Assembly (NCBI GenBank): GCA_023423275.1
Contig: JAFAFW010000031.1
Coordinates: 19,333 to 83,332, forward strand
Direction: 5' to 3'
DNA: 64,000 nucleotides
Origin: Pseudomonadota bacterium
Lineage (GTDB): Bacteria; Pseudomonadota; Alphaproteobacteria; Rhizobiales; Hyphomicrobiaceae
Positions 50,844 through 59,087 of the stretch are shown in pieces. The notes below the pieces were generated by a model that had not been told where the DNA came from, did no database searches, and saw nothing but the letters and a program-made list of their open reading frames with translations. Each line of letters opens with the position of its first letter. The stretch's first letter is position 1. A program made the position numbers and the translations under genes.

Positions 50844-51290
50844 CTAAGCCTCCCTTCATCGCGGTCTCGTCGGCTCCATGACGGAAACCGATCCAGTTCA
50901 TATTTTGGGTGCCACGCGCCTGCTGCGTAACGATTGAAGCTGATCCGGCCACGATTTCGGCTCGAAGAGATTCAATCGTGCGAGTCGCAGCCGACCCAGC
51001 ACAGAAACCTATATGTCGGCAGGTCCCCCGCCCTGAACGGCGCCTTTTGACACGTGCCCTTTTGGCATCCTTTCGCCAGTCCCTCAAGGCGTCCGTAGAA
51101 TTGTTCAAAGAGGCAATTTGGCGCAGAGTCCGATGTGAGGCCTTGAAACGCGCCGGATACGTTCCTGCACGCTGTTTTGTGCGGAGCATTGTGCCAAGCT
51201 TGCGAAACGGTACAGCGCCTCTTGCTGTCGGAGAGAGGCGAGGCTACGTGTTTGTCTCAATCGTGCGGGTGATGCGCGAGGTATTCTTGC
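50844..51290. other. Intergenic region between petA and the 59-residue gene
   Basis: About 450 bases separate divergent genes. They must hold the petABC promoter (leftward) and one for the small gene and perhaps murA (rightward). I see no tRNA, long repeat or good ORF. CATATA near 51010-51017 could be a -10 element for petABC, but a -35 box is not clear. Confidence 0.35.
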
Positions 51291-51470
51291 ATGTCGAGCA
51301 AGACATCGAAACAGACGGCCGGACGTGGTCAGGATGCGGGGCAAGGCGACGGCCGGCGCGAGCGTCTGGCCAAGGAACTCCGGGCGAACCTTTTGAAACG
51401 CAAGGCTCTTGCCAAGGCGCGCGCGGCGCACGAGCAGGCTGACGCCTCTGTGGGTGATGATCCGGCTTGA
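51291..51470 (+). CDS. Small basic protein upstream of murA (59 residues)
   Basis: A 59-codon frame starting ATG at 51291 with GCGAGGT upstream. The N-terminus is low-complexity (Ser, Lys, Thr, Gly, Gln); the core is GRRERLAKELRANLLKRKAL, an Arg/Lys/Leu helix, followed by AKARAAHEQ. As I recall, a short protein with a core like RRE(R/K)LxxxLRxNLxKRK lies before murA in many Hyphomicrobiales, which supports it being real. Function unknown; the basic helix might bind RNA or membranes. Confidence 0.75.
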   Translation: MSSKTSKQTAGRGQDAGQGDGRRERLAKELRANLLKRKALAKARAAHEQADASVGDDPA

Positions 51471-51591
51471 ACATTTCCTTCAGCGTTCAAAGTGACAATT
51501 GCAGCGGATGAGGTCATGATCGCGTACGATGGCGCAATCGGCATCGCGGCCCTGAATTCCGATTAGATTTCAACGATTCACGGATCTCTCA

Positions 51592-52884
51592 ATGGACCGA
51601 ATCAAGATCACAGGCGGACAGCAGCTTCGGGGAACGATTCCGATTTCCGGCGCCAAGAACGCCGCCCTGCCCCTGATGATCGCCAGTCTCCTGACCGAGG
51701 ACCGGCTGACGCTCAAGAACGTCCCGAACCTCGCAGACGTCAATCTGTTGGCGCGTATCCTGCGCAATCATGGTGCGGATCACTCCGTTGACGGCAAGCG
51801 CGCCGGTCCGGGCCATCACATGGGCGAGACGTATCATTTCACGGCCCGCGATATCACCGACACGACGGCTCCGTATGAAATGGTCAGCCGCATGCGTGCC
51901 AGTTTCTGGGTGCTGGGGCCGCTCATCGCCCGCATGGGGCAGGCGAGGGTGTCCATGCCAGGCGGTTGTGCGATCGGTACACGGCCGGTCGACCTCCACC
52001 TCACCGGCTTGAAAGCCCTTGGTGCGGATATCGATATTGACGGCGGTTATGTCGTGGCCCGGGCGCCGAAGGGGCTGACGGGCGGGCGGGTGGTGTTCCC
52101 CAAGGTTTCCGTCGGCGCGACGCATAACGTGTTGATGGCAGCGGCATTGGCCAAGGGCGAGACCGTGATCGAGAATGCCGCCCGCGAGCCCGAAGTGGGC
52201 GACGTGGCCGCCTGTCTCAGCAAAATGGGGGCGAAAATCGAGGGTATCGGCACGTCGACCCTGAGAGTGCAGGGGCGTGACCGTCTCGATGGAACGGTCC
52301 ACACCGTGCTGCCGGATCGAATCGAAACCGGGACCTATGCCTTCGCCGTGGCTGCGACGGGCGGCGATCTGGTGCTTCAGGGAACGCGGGCGGATCTGCT
52401 GGAATCAGCGCTGGAGACTCTGCAGCGTACGGGCGCGACCGTAACGACGGTCGAGGACGGCATCCGCGTGACTCGAAACGGCGCCGGGCTTGATCCCATC
52501 ACGGTCGAAACGCAGCCGTTCCCGGGCTTCCCGACCGATCTGCAGGCGCAACTCATGGCGCTGACGCTCACATCACGCGGCACGAGCGTCATCCGTGAGA
52601 CGATCTTCGAGAACCGCTTCATGCACGTGCAGGAGCTTGCGCGTCTGGGTGCGGACATTCAGCTCCAGGGTGATACGGCAACCGTCCGTGGTGTCAGCAG
52701 GTTACGCGGCGCGCCTGTCATGGCCACCGATCTGCGGGCGTCCGTGTCGTTGGTGATTGCCGGGCTGATCGCCCAGGGCGAAACGATGATCAATCGGGTT
52801 TATCATCTGGATCGCGGTTTTGAGCATCTGGAGCAGAAGCTGTCGGGATGCGGGGCGCAAATCGAGCGGCTGACCAGCGGCTGA
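51592..52884 (+). CDS. murA: UDP-N-acetylglucosamine 1-carboxyvinyltransferase
   Basis: A 430-residue enzyme joining enolpyruvate to UDP-GlcNAc, the first step of peptidoglycan synthesis. It has the opening GGQQLRGTIPISGAKNAALP, the active-site loop MPGGCAIGTRPVDLH with Cys126 (the fosfomycin target), and the second-half repeats RIETGTYAFA and QPFPGFPTDLQAQ. Full length. It begins the murA-DUF2948-hisD-UPF0262-phosphatase block. Confidence 0.97.
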   Translation: MDRIKITGGQQLRGTIPISGAKNAALPLMIASLLTEDRLTLKNVPNLADVNLLARILRNHGADHSVDGKRAGPGHHMGETYHFTARDITDTTAPYEMVSRMRASFWVLGPLIARMGQARVSMPGGCAIGTRPVDLHLTGLKALGADIDIDGGYVVARAPKGLTGGRVVFPKVSVGATHNVLMAAALAKGETVIENAAREPEVGDVAACLSKMGAKIEGIGTSTLRVQGRDRLDGTVHTVLPDRIETGTYAFAVAATGGDLVLQGTRADLLESALETLQRTGATVTTVEDGIRVTRNGAGLDPITVETQPFPGFPTDLQAQLMALTLTSRGTSVIRETIFENRFMHVQELARLGADIQLQGDTATVRGVSRLRGAPVMATDLRASVSLVIAGLIAQGETMINRVYHLDRGFEHLEQKLSGCGAQIERLTSG

Positions 52885-53067
52885 AGAAGTCTCAGCGGCT
52901 TTCATTCGGTCGCCGATCGGGCGCTTCGGGCGTTAGGGAACCGGCAAGCGCCGTCATTGCGACCCATTGCACCCGCCGTGGTGCACGGTTATCACTCGCG
53001 AAGGCCGCGCGGCGGCAGGTAAGGCGCACCGCGTTGTCTCAGCGGGCGCGTATGGATTGCTTGATCG

Positions 53068-53529
53068 ATGGCTGACCTGAAGCTTTTGGCGCTCGACGCC
53101 GACGACCTCGCCGTTGTCTCCACCCATCTTCAGGATGCGGTGATGCAGGTGGTCGACATGGCCTACCAGCCGGGCGAGCGCCGGTTCGTGGCCATCGTCA
53201 ACCGCTTCGATTGGGAAGCCGCCACGGGTGCGCTCGGCGATCCGCCGGCGCTGGAAAGACGCCGTTCGGCGCTGCGATTTGAGCGCGTTCTGGGCGCGGC
53301 GCTGCAAGGGATCGATCCCAAGGCGCAGCGCCGGGTGCTGTCACTGCTGGCCATCCAGTTCGACGAGACCGAAGCTCCCGGCGGTTTTGTGACTTTGATT
53401 TTTGCCGGTGGTGGCGCCATCCGGCTCAACGTGGAATGCATCGAAGCGGAACTGCGCGATCTCGGAGCGGCCTGGGCCGCGCGCAATCAACCCGCGCATC
53501 CCGACAAGGGGCCGCCGGCTTCCGGCTGA
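53068..53529 (+). CDS. DUF2948 family protein
   Basis: A 153-residue protein opening LKLLALDADDLAVVSTHLQDAV, then GERRFVAIVNRFDWE, LRFERVLGAALQGID, LSLLAIQFDET and a strand-rich end with GGAIRLNVECIEAELRDLG. This matches DUF2948, which sits between murA and hisD in Hyphomicrobiales. Its role is unknown. Confidence 0.9.
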   Translation: MADLKLLALDADDLAVVSTHLQDAVMQVVDMAYQPGERRFVAIVNRFDWEAATGALGDPPALERRRSALRFERVLGAALQGIDPKAQRRVLSLLAIQFDETEAPGGFVTLIFAGGGAIRLNVECIEAELRDLGAAWAARNQPAHPDKGPPASG

Positions 53530-53567
53530 CTTGAGAAGGAGCTGCCCGCGGGGCGGAGCGTATCAGG

Positions 53568-54866
53568 ATGCCGCATAAGCTGAGGACATCGGATCGCGAT
53601 TTCCAGGCGCGCTTTGCCGCTCTTCTGGCGATGAAGCGCGAGAGTTCACCGGATGTGGAGGCGGCGGTCCGCGCCATCGTCTCTGATGTGATCGCCCGTG
53701 GAGACGCGGCGCTGATCGACTTGACCCAGAAGTTCGATCGTCTCGCGCTGACGCCTGATACGATCCGCATCAATCCGGACGACATCGAGCGCGCGTATCG
53801 GGATGCGGAACCGCGAGTCATTGCGGCATTGGAGCTGGCTCACGCGCGGATCGAGGCTTACCACGCACGTCAGCGTCCGGCGGATGATCGGTACACCGAT
53901 GCCATCGGCGCGGAGCTCGGTTATCGGTGGACGGCGGTGGAGTCGGTCGGCCTCTATGTTCCGGGCGGCTTGGCGTCCTATCCCAGTTCCGTCCTGATGA
54001 ATGCCGTGCCTGCCAAAGTGGCGGGCGTTCCGCGCATCGCGATGGCCGTGCCGTCTCAAGGCGGGGAGCTCAATCCGCTGGTGCTGGCCGCCGCGCGGAT
54101 TGCCGGTGTGAGCGAAATCTACCGGATCGGCGGGGCGCAAGCGATCGCGGCTTTGGCCTATGGCACGCAGGCCGTGCCTGCGGTTGTCAAGATCGTTGGC
54201 CCTGGGAACGCGTATGTCGCGGCTGCCAAAAGACAGGTTTTCGGCACCGTCGGTATCGATTCCATTGCCGGCCCCTCCGAAGTCCTCGTGATTGCGGATA
54301 GCAACAACGATCCGGAGTGGATTGCCGCCGATCTGCTCGCGCAGGCCGAGCATGATGCGGCCGCGCAATCCATTCTGATGACGGATGATGAGGACTTCGC
54401 GACGCGTGTCGAGGAAGCGGTAGCCCGCCAGCTTCGGGAGCTGCCGCGCGGGAACATCGCGGCGGAAAGCTGGAACGAGTTCGGAGCTGTCATCCTGCTG
54501 AAAACCCTGGACGAGGCACCGCCGCTCGCTGACCGTCTGGCTGCGGAGCATCTCGAAATCGCAACGCATGACGCCGATACCCTGGCCGGCCGGATCCGCA
54601 ATGCCGGCGCGATTTTCCTCGGTGCTTTGACGCCTGAGGTGATCGGCGACTACGTTGCGGGTTCCAATCACGTCTTGCCGACGGCCCGCAGCGCGCGATT
54701 TTCCTCCGGACTCGGCGTGCTCGACTTCATGAAGCGGACGTCTATTCTGCGACTGGATGCCGGAGCGCTCGCACACCTGTCGGATGCGGCGATGATACTG
54801 GCTGAGGCCGAGGGGTTGGGCGCGCATCGCCAGTCGGTCGAGATCCGGCGCGCCAGAAAGTCGTGA
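53568..54866 (+). CDS. hisD: Histidinol dehydrogenase
   Basis: A 432-residue enzyme of the last step of histidine synthesis, which oxidises L-histidinol to L-histidine with NAD+ and Zn2+. Typical parts are YVPGGLASYPSSVLMNAVPAKVAGV, RIGGAQAIAALAYGT, VGPGNAYVAAAKRQVFG, DSIAGPSEVLVIAD, LLAQAEHDAAAQSILM and the C-terminal LPTARSARFSSGLGVLDFMKR. Full length, in its usual place after DUF2948. Confidence 0.96.
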   Translation: MPHKLRTSDRDFQARFAALLAMKRESSPDVEAAVRAIVSDVIARGDAALIDLTQKFDRLALTPDTIRINPDDIERAYRDAEPRVIAALELAHARIEAYHARQRPADDRYTDAIGAELGYRWTAVESVGLYVPGGLASYPSSVLMNAVPAKVAGVPRIAMAVPSQGGELNPLVLAAARIAGVSEIYRIGGAQAIAALAYGTQAVPAVVKIVGPGNAYVAAAKRQVFGTVGIDSIAGPSEVLVIADSNNDPEWIAADLLAQAEHDAAAQSILMTDDEDFATRVEEAVARQLRELPRGNIAAESWNEFGAVILLKTLDEAPPLADRLAAEHLEIATHDADTLAGRIRNAGAIFLGALTPEVIGDYVAGSNHVLPTARSARFSSGLGVLDFMKRTSILRLDAGALAHLSDAAMILAEAEGLGAHRQSVEIRRARKS

Positions 54867-54876
54867 TGGCACCGCC

Positions 54877-55377
54877 ATGGACGATGCGCAAAGCCCGAAG
54901 ACTGGAGCGAACGCGCGGCGGCTGATCTCGATCGTTCTCGATCAGGCCTCCATCCGGCGCACGAACCCCAACATCGCGCACGAGCGCGAGGTGGCGATCT
55001 ACGACATCCTGGACGCCAACTCGTTCGCACTCGAAGGTCGCGACGATGGACCCTACAAGCTCACGCTGGGCGTCGCCGAGGATCGGCTCGTGTTCAGCAT
55101 CGGCAATGAAACGGCCGAGATGCTGGTCACACACATGCTGTCGCTGTCGCCGTTGCGGCGTCTGCTGAAGGACTACTTCATCGTCTGTGACAGCTATTAT
55201 GATGCGATCCGATCAGCGCCGCCGTCGCGGATTCAATCGATCGACATGGGACGCCGCGCACTTCATGACGAGGGCAGCAAGCTGCTCGCCGAGCGTCTGA
55301 GGGGGAAAATCAAGCTCGATCACGACACGGCGCGGCGGCTTTTCACGCTGGTGTGCGCCCTGCACTGGAAAGGCTGA
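54877..55377 (+). CDS. UPF0262 family protein
   Basis: A 166-residue protein of UPF0262: LISIVLDQASIRRTNPNIAHEREVAIYDILDANSF, LTLSVAEDRL-like LGVAEDRLVFSI, LSLSPLRRLLKDYFIVCDSYYDAIRSA, and DMGRRALHDEGSKLLAERL. It follows hisD by 10 bases and precedes the phosphatase by 3, so it is part of the same transcript. Function unknown. Confidence 0.93.
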   Translation: MDDAQSPKTGANARRLISIVLDQASIRRTNPNIAHEREVAIYDILDANSFALEGRDDGPYKLTLGVAEDRLVFSIGNETAEMLVTHMLSLSPLRRLLKDYFIVCDSYYDAIRSAPPSRIQSIDMGRRALHDEGSKLLAERLRGKIKLDHDTARRLFTLVCALHWKG

Positions 55378-55380
55378 GCC

Positions 55381-55839
55381 GTGCAGGGGATTGCGGATCC
55401 GCCCGGTGCAGTTCTCTTCGCCTGCACCCTCAACGTGGTGCGCTCGCCGATCGCCGCGGCGATCCTGCGTCATCTCACGCAGCGCAAGATTTATGTGGAG
55501 TCGGCTGGGGTACGCGCGGGCGAACCCGATCCGTTCGTTACGGCGGTGATGGACGAGATCGGCATCGACATGACCCGGCATCGGCCCCAATCGCTGAGCG
55601 ATCTCAACGATACGTCGTTCGATCTCATCATCACGTTATCGCCGGAAGCGCACCACCAGGCCCTGGAGCTGACCCGCACGATGTCGGTCGAAGTCGAGTA
55701 CTGGCCGACATTCGATGCGTCGCTGATGGTCGGAACTGGCACTCGCGATCACGTGTTGGGCGCATATCGCTCGGTCCGCGATAGCTTGTTCCAGCGCATC
55801 AAGCAGCGCTTTCAGCTCGAAGGCGGCCCGACCATCTAA
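55381..55839 (+). CDS. Low-molecular-weight protein-tyrosine phosphatase family
   Basis: A 152-residue protein. The P-loop CTLNVVRS holds the nucleophile Cys15 and Arg21 (C-x5-R), and the helix SPIAAAILR follows. The general-acid Asp-Pro near the C-terminus of classical enzymes is not obvious (FDAS instead), so activity may differ; arsenate reductases of this fold also exist. The GTG at 55381 is 3 bases after UPF0262. Confidence 0.87.
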   Translation: MQGIADPPGAVLFACTLNVVRSPIAAAILRHLTQRKIYVESAGVRAGEPDPFVTAVMDEIGIDMTRHRPQSLSDLNDTSFDLIITLSPEAHHQALELTRTMSVEVEYWPTFDASLMVGTGTRDHVLGAYRSVRDSLFQRIKQRFQLEGGPTI

Positions 55840-55855
55840 ACCTGATTGCAAATAG

Positions 55856-55870
55856 GTCAGCATTGCTGAC
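55856..55870. promoter_or_regulatory. Palindrome before the aminotransferase gene
   Basis: GTCAGC-ATT-GCTGAC is a perfect 6-bp inverted repeat 37 bases before the start, next to TAATAT, a likely -10 box (55872-55877). Its place fits an operator for a dimeric regulator, whose identity is unknown. Confidence 0.45.
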
Positions 55871-55907
55871 ATAATATTGCGGTAAGATCATTGGAGAGAG
55901 AGTGGGC

Positions 55908-57131
55908 ATGACACCGGCTGCGACTTGGGAGCCGCGCTACGCGACGCGTGCGGCTCGTATGAAGGCTTCTGAGATTCGCGAGCTCCTGAAGCTGCTGGAT
56001 CAGCCGGATATCATCTCGTTCGCCGGTGGCATTCCCGATCCCGAGCTGTTTCCCGCCGATGCGGCGCGCCGGGCTTACGCCGACAGCCTGGGCTCGCCGG
56101 CACTGGCCGGACAGGCACTGCAGTATTCGACCAGCGAAGGCTACCCGCCACTGCGCGAATGGATCGCCGCCTACATGGGTAAGCTCAGCGTGCCCTGCCG
56201 TCCGGACAACATCCTCATTACGTCAGGCTCCCAACAGGCGCTGGAGTTCCTTGGCAAGCTGCTGCTATCGCCCGGTGATACGGCACTGGTGACGGCTCCA
56301 ACATATCTCGGTGCGTTGCAGGCATTCTCCGCATTCGAACCGCGGTACGACACGCTGCGTCCGGAGGATGGCAACCGTACCGCCACGGCCTACGCGGAAA
56401 CCGCCGGGGAAACCGGCCAGGTCAAAATGGCCTACGTCGTTCCCGATTTCGGAAATCCTTCAGGCGAGACTCTTTCTTTCGGGGCGCGCGAAAAGCTGCT
56501 CGATCTGGCCGAAGAGCTGGATATCCCCGTCATCGAGGACGCGGCTTACGCGGCGTTGCGCTTTTCCGGAGAACCGCTGCCGTGTCTGCAGGCACTTGAA
56601 GTCGCGCGCTGCGGCAGCATCGATACGTGCCGTGTCGTCTATTGCGGCACATTCTCGAAGACCATCGCTCCCGGGCTTCGGGTGGGATGGGTCTGCGCCG
56701 CCGAGCCCTTGATCCGGCGGCTGGTCCTGATCAAGCAGGCGTCTGATCTGCATAGCTCATCGCTGAACCAGATGGTCATGCACCGTCTGGCGACGGAGAC
56801 ATTCGACGCGCAGGTCGCCAAAGCGCGCAAGCAGTATTCGCGGCGACGGGATGCGATGCTCGCCGGACTTCAGCGTCATATGCCGTCGGGCGTGACATGG
56901 AGCAAGCCAGACGGCGGATTGTTCGTGTGGGTCACGCTACCGAAGGACATGGACGGTGCGGAACTGCTGCAGCGTGCTGTCGAGAAAGAGCGGATTGCCT
57001 TCGTTCCGGGCGGCGCGTTCTTCGCCGATGGCTCGGGCGCAAACTCTCTGCGGCTCAGCTTCTCGCTGGCAGATGAGGCGAAAATCGAGGAGGGCATCGC
57101 CCGTCTCGGACGGCTGATTCGCAGCGCGTAG
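55908..57131 (+). CDS. PLP-dependent aminotransferase (2-aminoadipate transaminase/LysN type)
   Basis: A 407-residue fold-type I aminotransferase: DIISFAGGIPDPELFP, LQYSTSEGYPPLREWIA, ITSGSQQALEFLGKLL, PDFGNPSGETLS, VIEDAAYAALRF, and YCGTFSKTIAPGLRVGW with the PLP-binding Lys, near residue 250. It belongs to the family of 2-aminoadipate and branched-chain/aromatic transaminases, without the GntR domain of MocR proteins. A GTG at 55902 is an alternative start. It stands alone, between the conserved block and the efflux genes. Confidence 0.9.
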   Translation: MTPAATWEPRYATRAARMKASEIRELLKLLDQPDIISFAGGIPDPELFPADAARRAYADSLGSPALAGQALQYSTSEGYPPLREWIAAYMGKLSVPCRPDNILITSGSQQALEFLGKLLLSPGDTALVTAPTYLGALQAFSAFEPRYDTLRPEDGNRTATAYAETAGETGQVKMAYVVPDFGNPSGETLSFGAREKLLDLAEELDIPVIEDAAYAALRFSGEPLPCLQALEVARCGSIDTCRVVYCGTFSKTIAPGLRVGWVCAAEPLIRRLVLIKQASDLHSSSLNQMVMHRLATETFDAQVAKARKQYSRRRDAMLAGLQRHMPSGVTWSKPDGGLFVWVTLPKDMDGAELLQRAVEKERIAFVPGGAFFADGSGANSLRLSFSLADEAKIEEGIARLGRLIRSA

Positions 57132-57170
57132 CGGACAACTTGCGATCCGATTGACAGCCGGTACAGATCC

Positions 57171-57198
57171 AATTAATAACCGTCCGGTTGGTTATTAA
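57171..57198. promoter_or_regulatory. Operator of the TetR regulator
   Basis: ATTAATAACC (57171-57180), 8 bases, GGTTATTAAT (57189-57198): a perfect 10-bp inverted repeat, 18 bases before the tetR ATG. The inner AACC-GTCC-GGTT is also palindromic. Size and place are those of a TetR operator, so autoregulation is likely. Confidence 0.75.
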
Positions 57199-57215
57199 TT
57201 TTTGGATGTGGTGGC

Positions 57216-57788
57216 ATGGCTCGCGTCAGAGTGATCGACCGGGAAGCCGTCCTGGACGCTGCGGAACGTGTGGTGAGCCGTGACGGGGCGACGCGCATGA
57301 CCTTGGAGGCCGTCGCGCACGAAGCCGGGATCAGCAAGGCAAGCGTCCTGTACGACTACAAGACGAAGCAGGCGCTGGTCAAAGCGGTTATCGAGCGGCG
57401 CGTCGGGCGCGATCGTGAGCGGCTGCGCGATTGCATCGAAAAGCAGGGCGCTTCGCCGGATGCGGTTATGCGTGGACGGATCGAAGCGACGTCCCGCTTC
57501 ATCTGCGATGCCGATCCTGCCGTCGTCCTCAATCTGATCGCTGCGCTGGCTTCAGACACCGACTTGCGAAGCTCGATCAACGAGGCCGTCCAGCAGCAGA
57601 TCGACGAGATTCATAAAACGGCAACGCGGCCTCGCGCGGCAATGCTCGCATTTCTGGCGCTGGAGGGACTGAAATCGATGGAGTGCCTTGGTCTTTACTC
57701 ATGGCCACAGAATGAACGCGAGCGGATGCTCAAGGACATCGAGAATTTGCTTCAGTGGGATGCGGTAGCGGTATCGGAAACCGCCTGA
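57216..57788 (+). CDS. TetR family regulator of the RND efflux genes
   Basis: A 190-residue protein. The N-terminal helix-turn-helix is VLDAAERVVSRDGATRMTLEAVAHEAGISKASVLYDYKTKQALVKAVI, and a helical ligand-binding domain follows. An operator-like palindrome lies just upstream, and adaptor and pump genes start 59 bases downstream on the same strand. It probably represses the three-gene unit and is relieved by a pump substrate. Confidence 0.92.
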   Translation: MARVRVIDREAVLDAAERVVSRDGATRMTLEAVAHEAGISKASVLYDYKTKQALVKAVIERRVGRDRERLRDCIEKQGASPDAVMRGRIEATSRFICDADPAVVLNLIAALASDTDLRSSINEAVQQQIDEIHKTATRPRAAMLAFLALEGLKSMECLGLYSWPQNERERMLKDIENLLQWDAVAVSETA

Positions 57789-57847
57789 CGACGTCGATCA
57801 GGATGACTGCCGCTGGGATCAACAAGACGGTTCGCCGGGAAATCTAA

Positions 57848-59062
57848 ATGCCAGGACCATATTCGCTTACGCGCGCACTCTGCGCATTCGGTTTGCTGCT
57901 GCTCGTTTCCGCCTGCGATCAGGATGATCAGAAGGCGAAATCGGGAGCAGCAGCAAGTCCGCCTCCGGTTGCGGTGGCGGTCGTGACGACGCAGTCCGAA
58001 GATCTGCCCATCCTCAATGAACTGCCCGGCCGTATCGCGCCGACGCGGATCGCCGAGGTGCGGCCGCGTGTCTCTGGAATCGTAGTCGAGCGGGTCTTCG
58101 AGCAGGGCAGCATCGTGAAGGAAGGCGATGTGCTCTATCGGATCGATTCTGCGTCCTTCAAGGTGGAGGTCGATCGCGCGCGAGCAACCTTGAAACGCGC
58201 GGAGGCCGTGGAATTGCAGGCAAGCCAGCTTGCCGATCGCCAGAAAGAGCTGCGCGAACGCAACATTACCAGCACGCAGCAACTCGAGAGCGCTATAGCA
58301 GGGTTGGCGCAGGCCTCAGCCGATGTGGCCGCTGCGCGTGCCGGCGTTGCGGCCGCTGAACTCAACCTGCACTATTCCGAAGTCCGCGCCCCGATCACCG
58401 GGCGTATCGGCCGCGCGCTGATCACGGAAGGCGCGCTCGTCGGCACGACGACGGCCGACAATCTCGCGACCATTCAGCAACTCGATCCGGTCTATGCCGA
58501 CTTCACCCAGTCCGCCAGCGAACTGCTGGCGCTGCGCCGCGCCTTGAAGGTCGGCGCGCTCTCCAGCGCCGATCCCGGCGAGGCCAAAGTCCGGCTGCTG
58601 TTCGACGACGGCAAAGAGTATGCCCATCGTGGGCGGCTGCTGTTTTCCGAGGCGGCGGTCGACGCGACCACGGGACAGGTGACATTGCGCGGCGAGTTTC
58701 CCAATCCGGATGGTGATCTGCTGCCCGGGATGTACGTCCGCGTGCTCATCGAGCAGGGCATCCAACACGAGGCCATCGCGATTCCGCAACAGTCGGTGCA
58801 GCGCGACGGTAGCGGCACATCGCAGATCTATGTGGTCAAGCCTGACAAGACGGCCGAGCTGCGTTCCGTCGCCCTGGGCCGTGTCATCGATAATAAGTGG
58901 GTGGTGGAAAAGGGGCTGAAGGTCGGCGAGGACGTGATCGTCGAGGGCTTCCAGAAATTGCGGCCCGGGGCCCCCGTCGCGCCGACGCCGTGGAAGACCG
59001 CGGCGCCGCCGGCGCAGGACGGAGCCAAGGCCTCCGCCAGCAAGCTTCCCGACACGAATTAA
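57848..59062 (+). CDS. RND efflux periplasmic adaptor (AcrA/MexA type)
   Basis: A 404-residue lipoprotein (LLLVSAC lipobox, Cys23) of the membrane-fusion family. Parts are the lipoyl halves (GRIAPTRIAEVRPRVSGIVVERVFEQGSIVKEGDVLYRID and SEVRAPITGRIGRALITEGA), the coiled-coil hairpin between (ERNITSTQQLESAIAGLAQASADVAAARAGVAAAE) and the β-barrel with LLPGMYVRV. It links the pump to an outer-membrane channel. No channel gene is adjacent. Confidence 0.94.
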   Translation: MPGPYSLTRALCAFGLLLLVSACDQDDQKAKSGAAASPPPVAVAVVTTQSEDLPILNELPGRIAPTRIAEVRPRVSGIVVERVFEQGSIVKEGDVLYRIDSASFKVEVDRARATLKRAEAVELQASQLADRQKELRERNITSTQQLESAIAGLAQASADVAAARAGVAAAELNLHYSEVRAPITGRIGRALITEGALVGTTTADNLATIQQLDPVYADFTQSASELLALRRALKVGALSSADPGEAKVRLLFDDGKEYAHRGRLLFSEAAVDATTGQVTLRGEFPNPDGDLLPGMYVRVLIEQGIQHEAIAIPQQSVQRDGSGTSQIYVVKPDKTAELRSVALGRVIDNKWVVEKGLKVGEDVIVEGFQKLRPGAPVAPTPWKTAAPPAQDGAKASASKLPDTN

Positions 59063-59087
59063 TTAGAACCGAGGCCGAGGCGGACCC

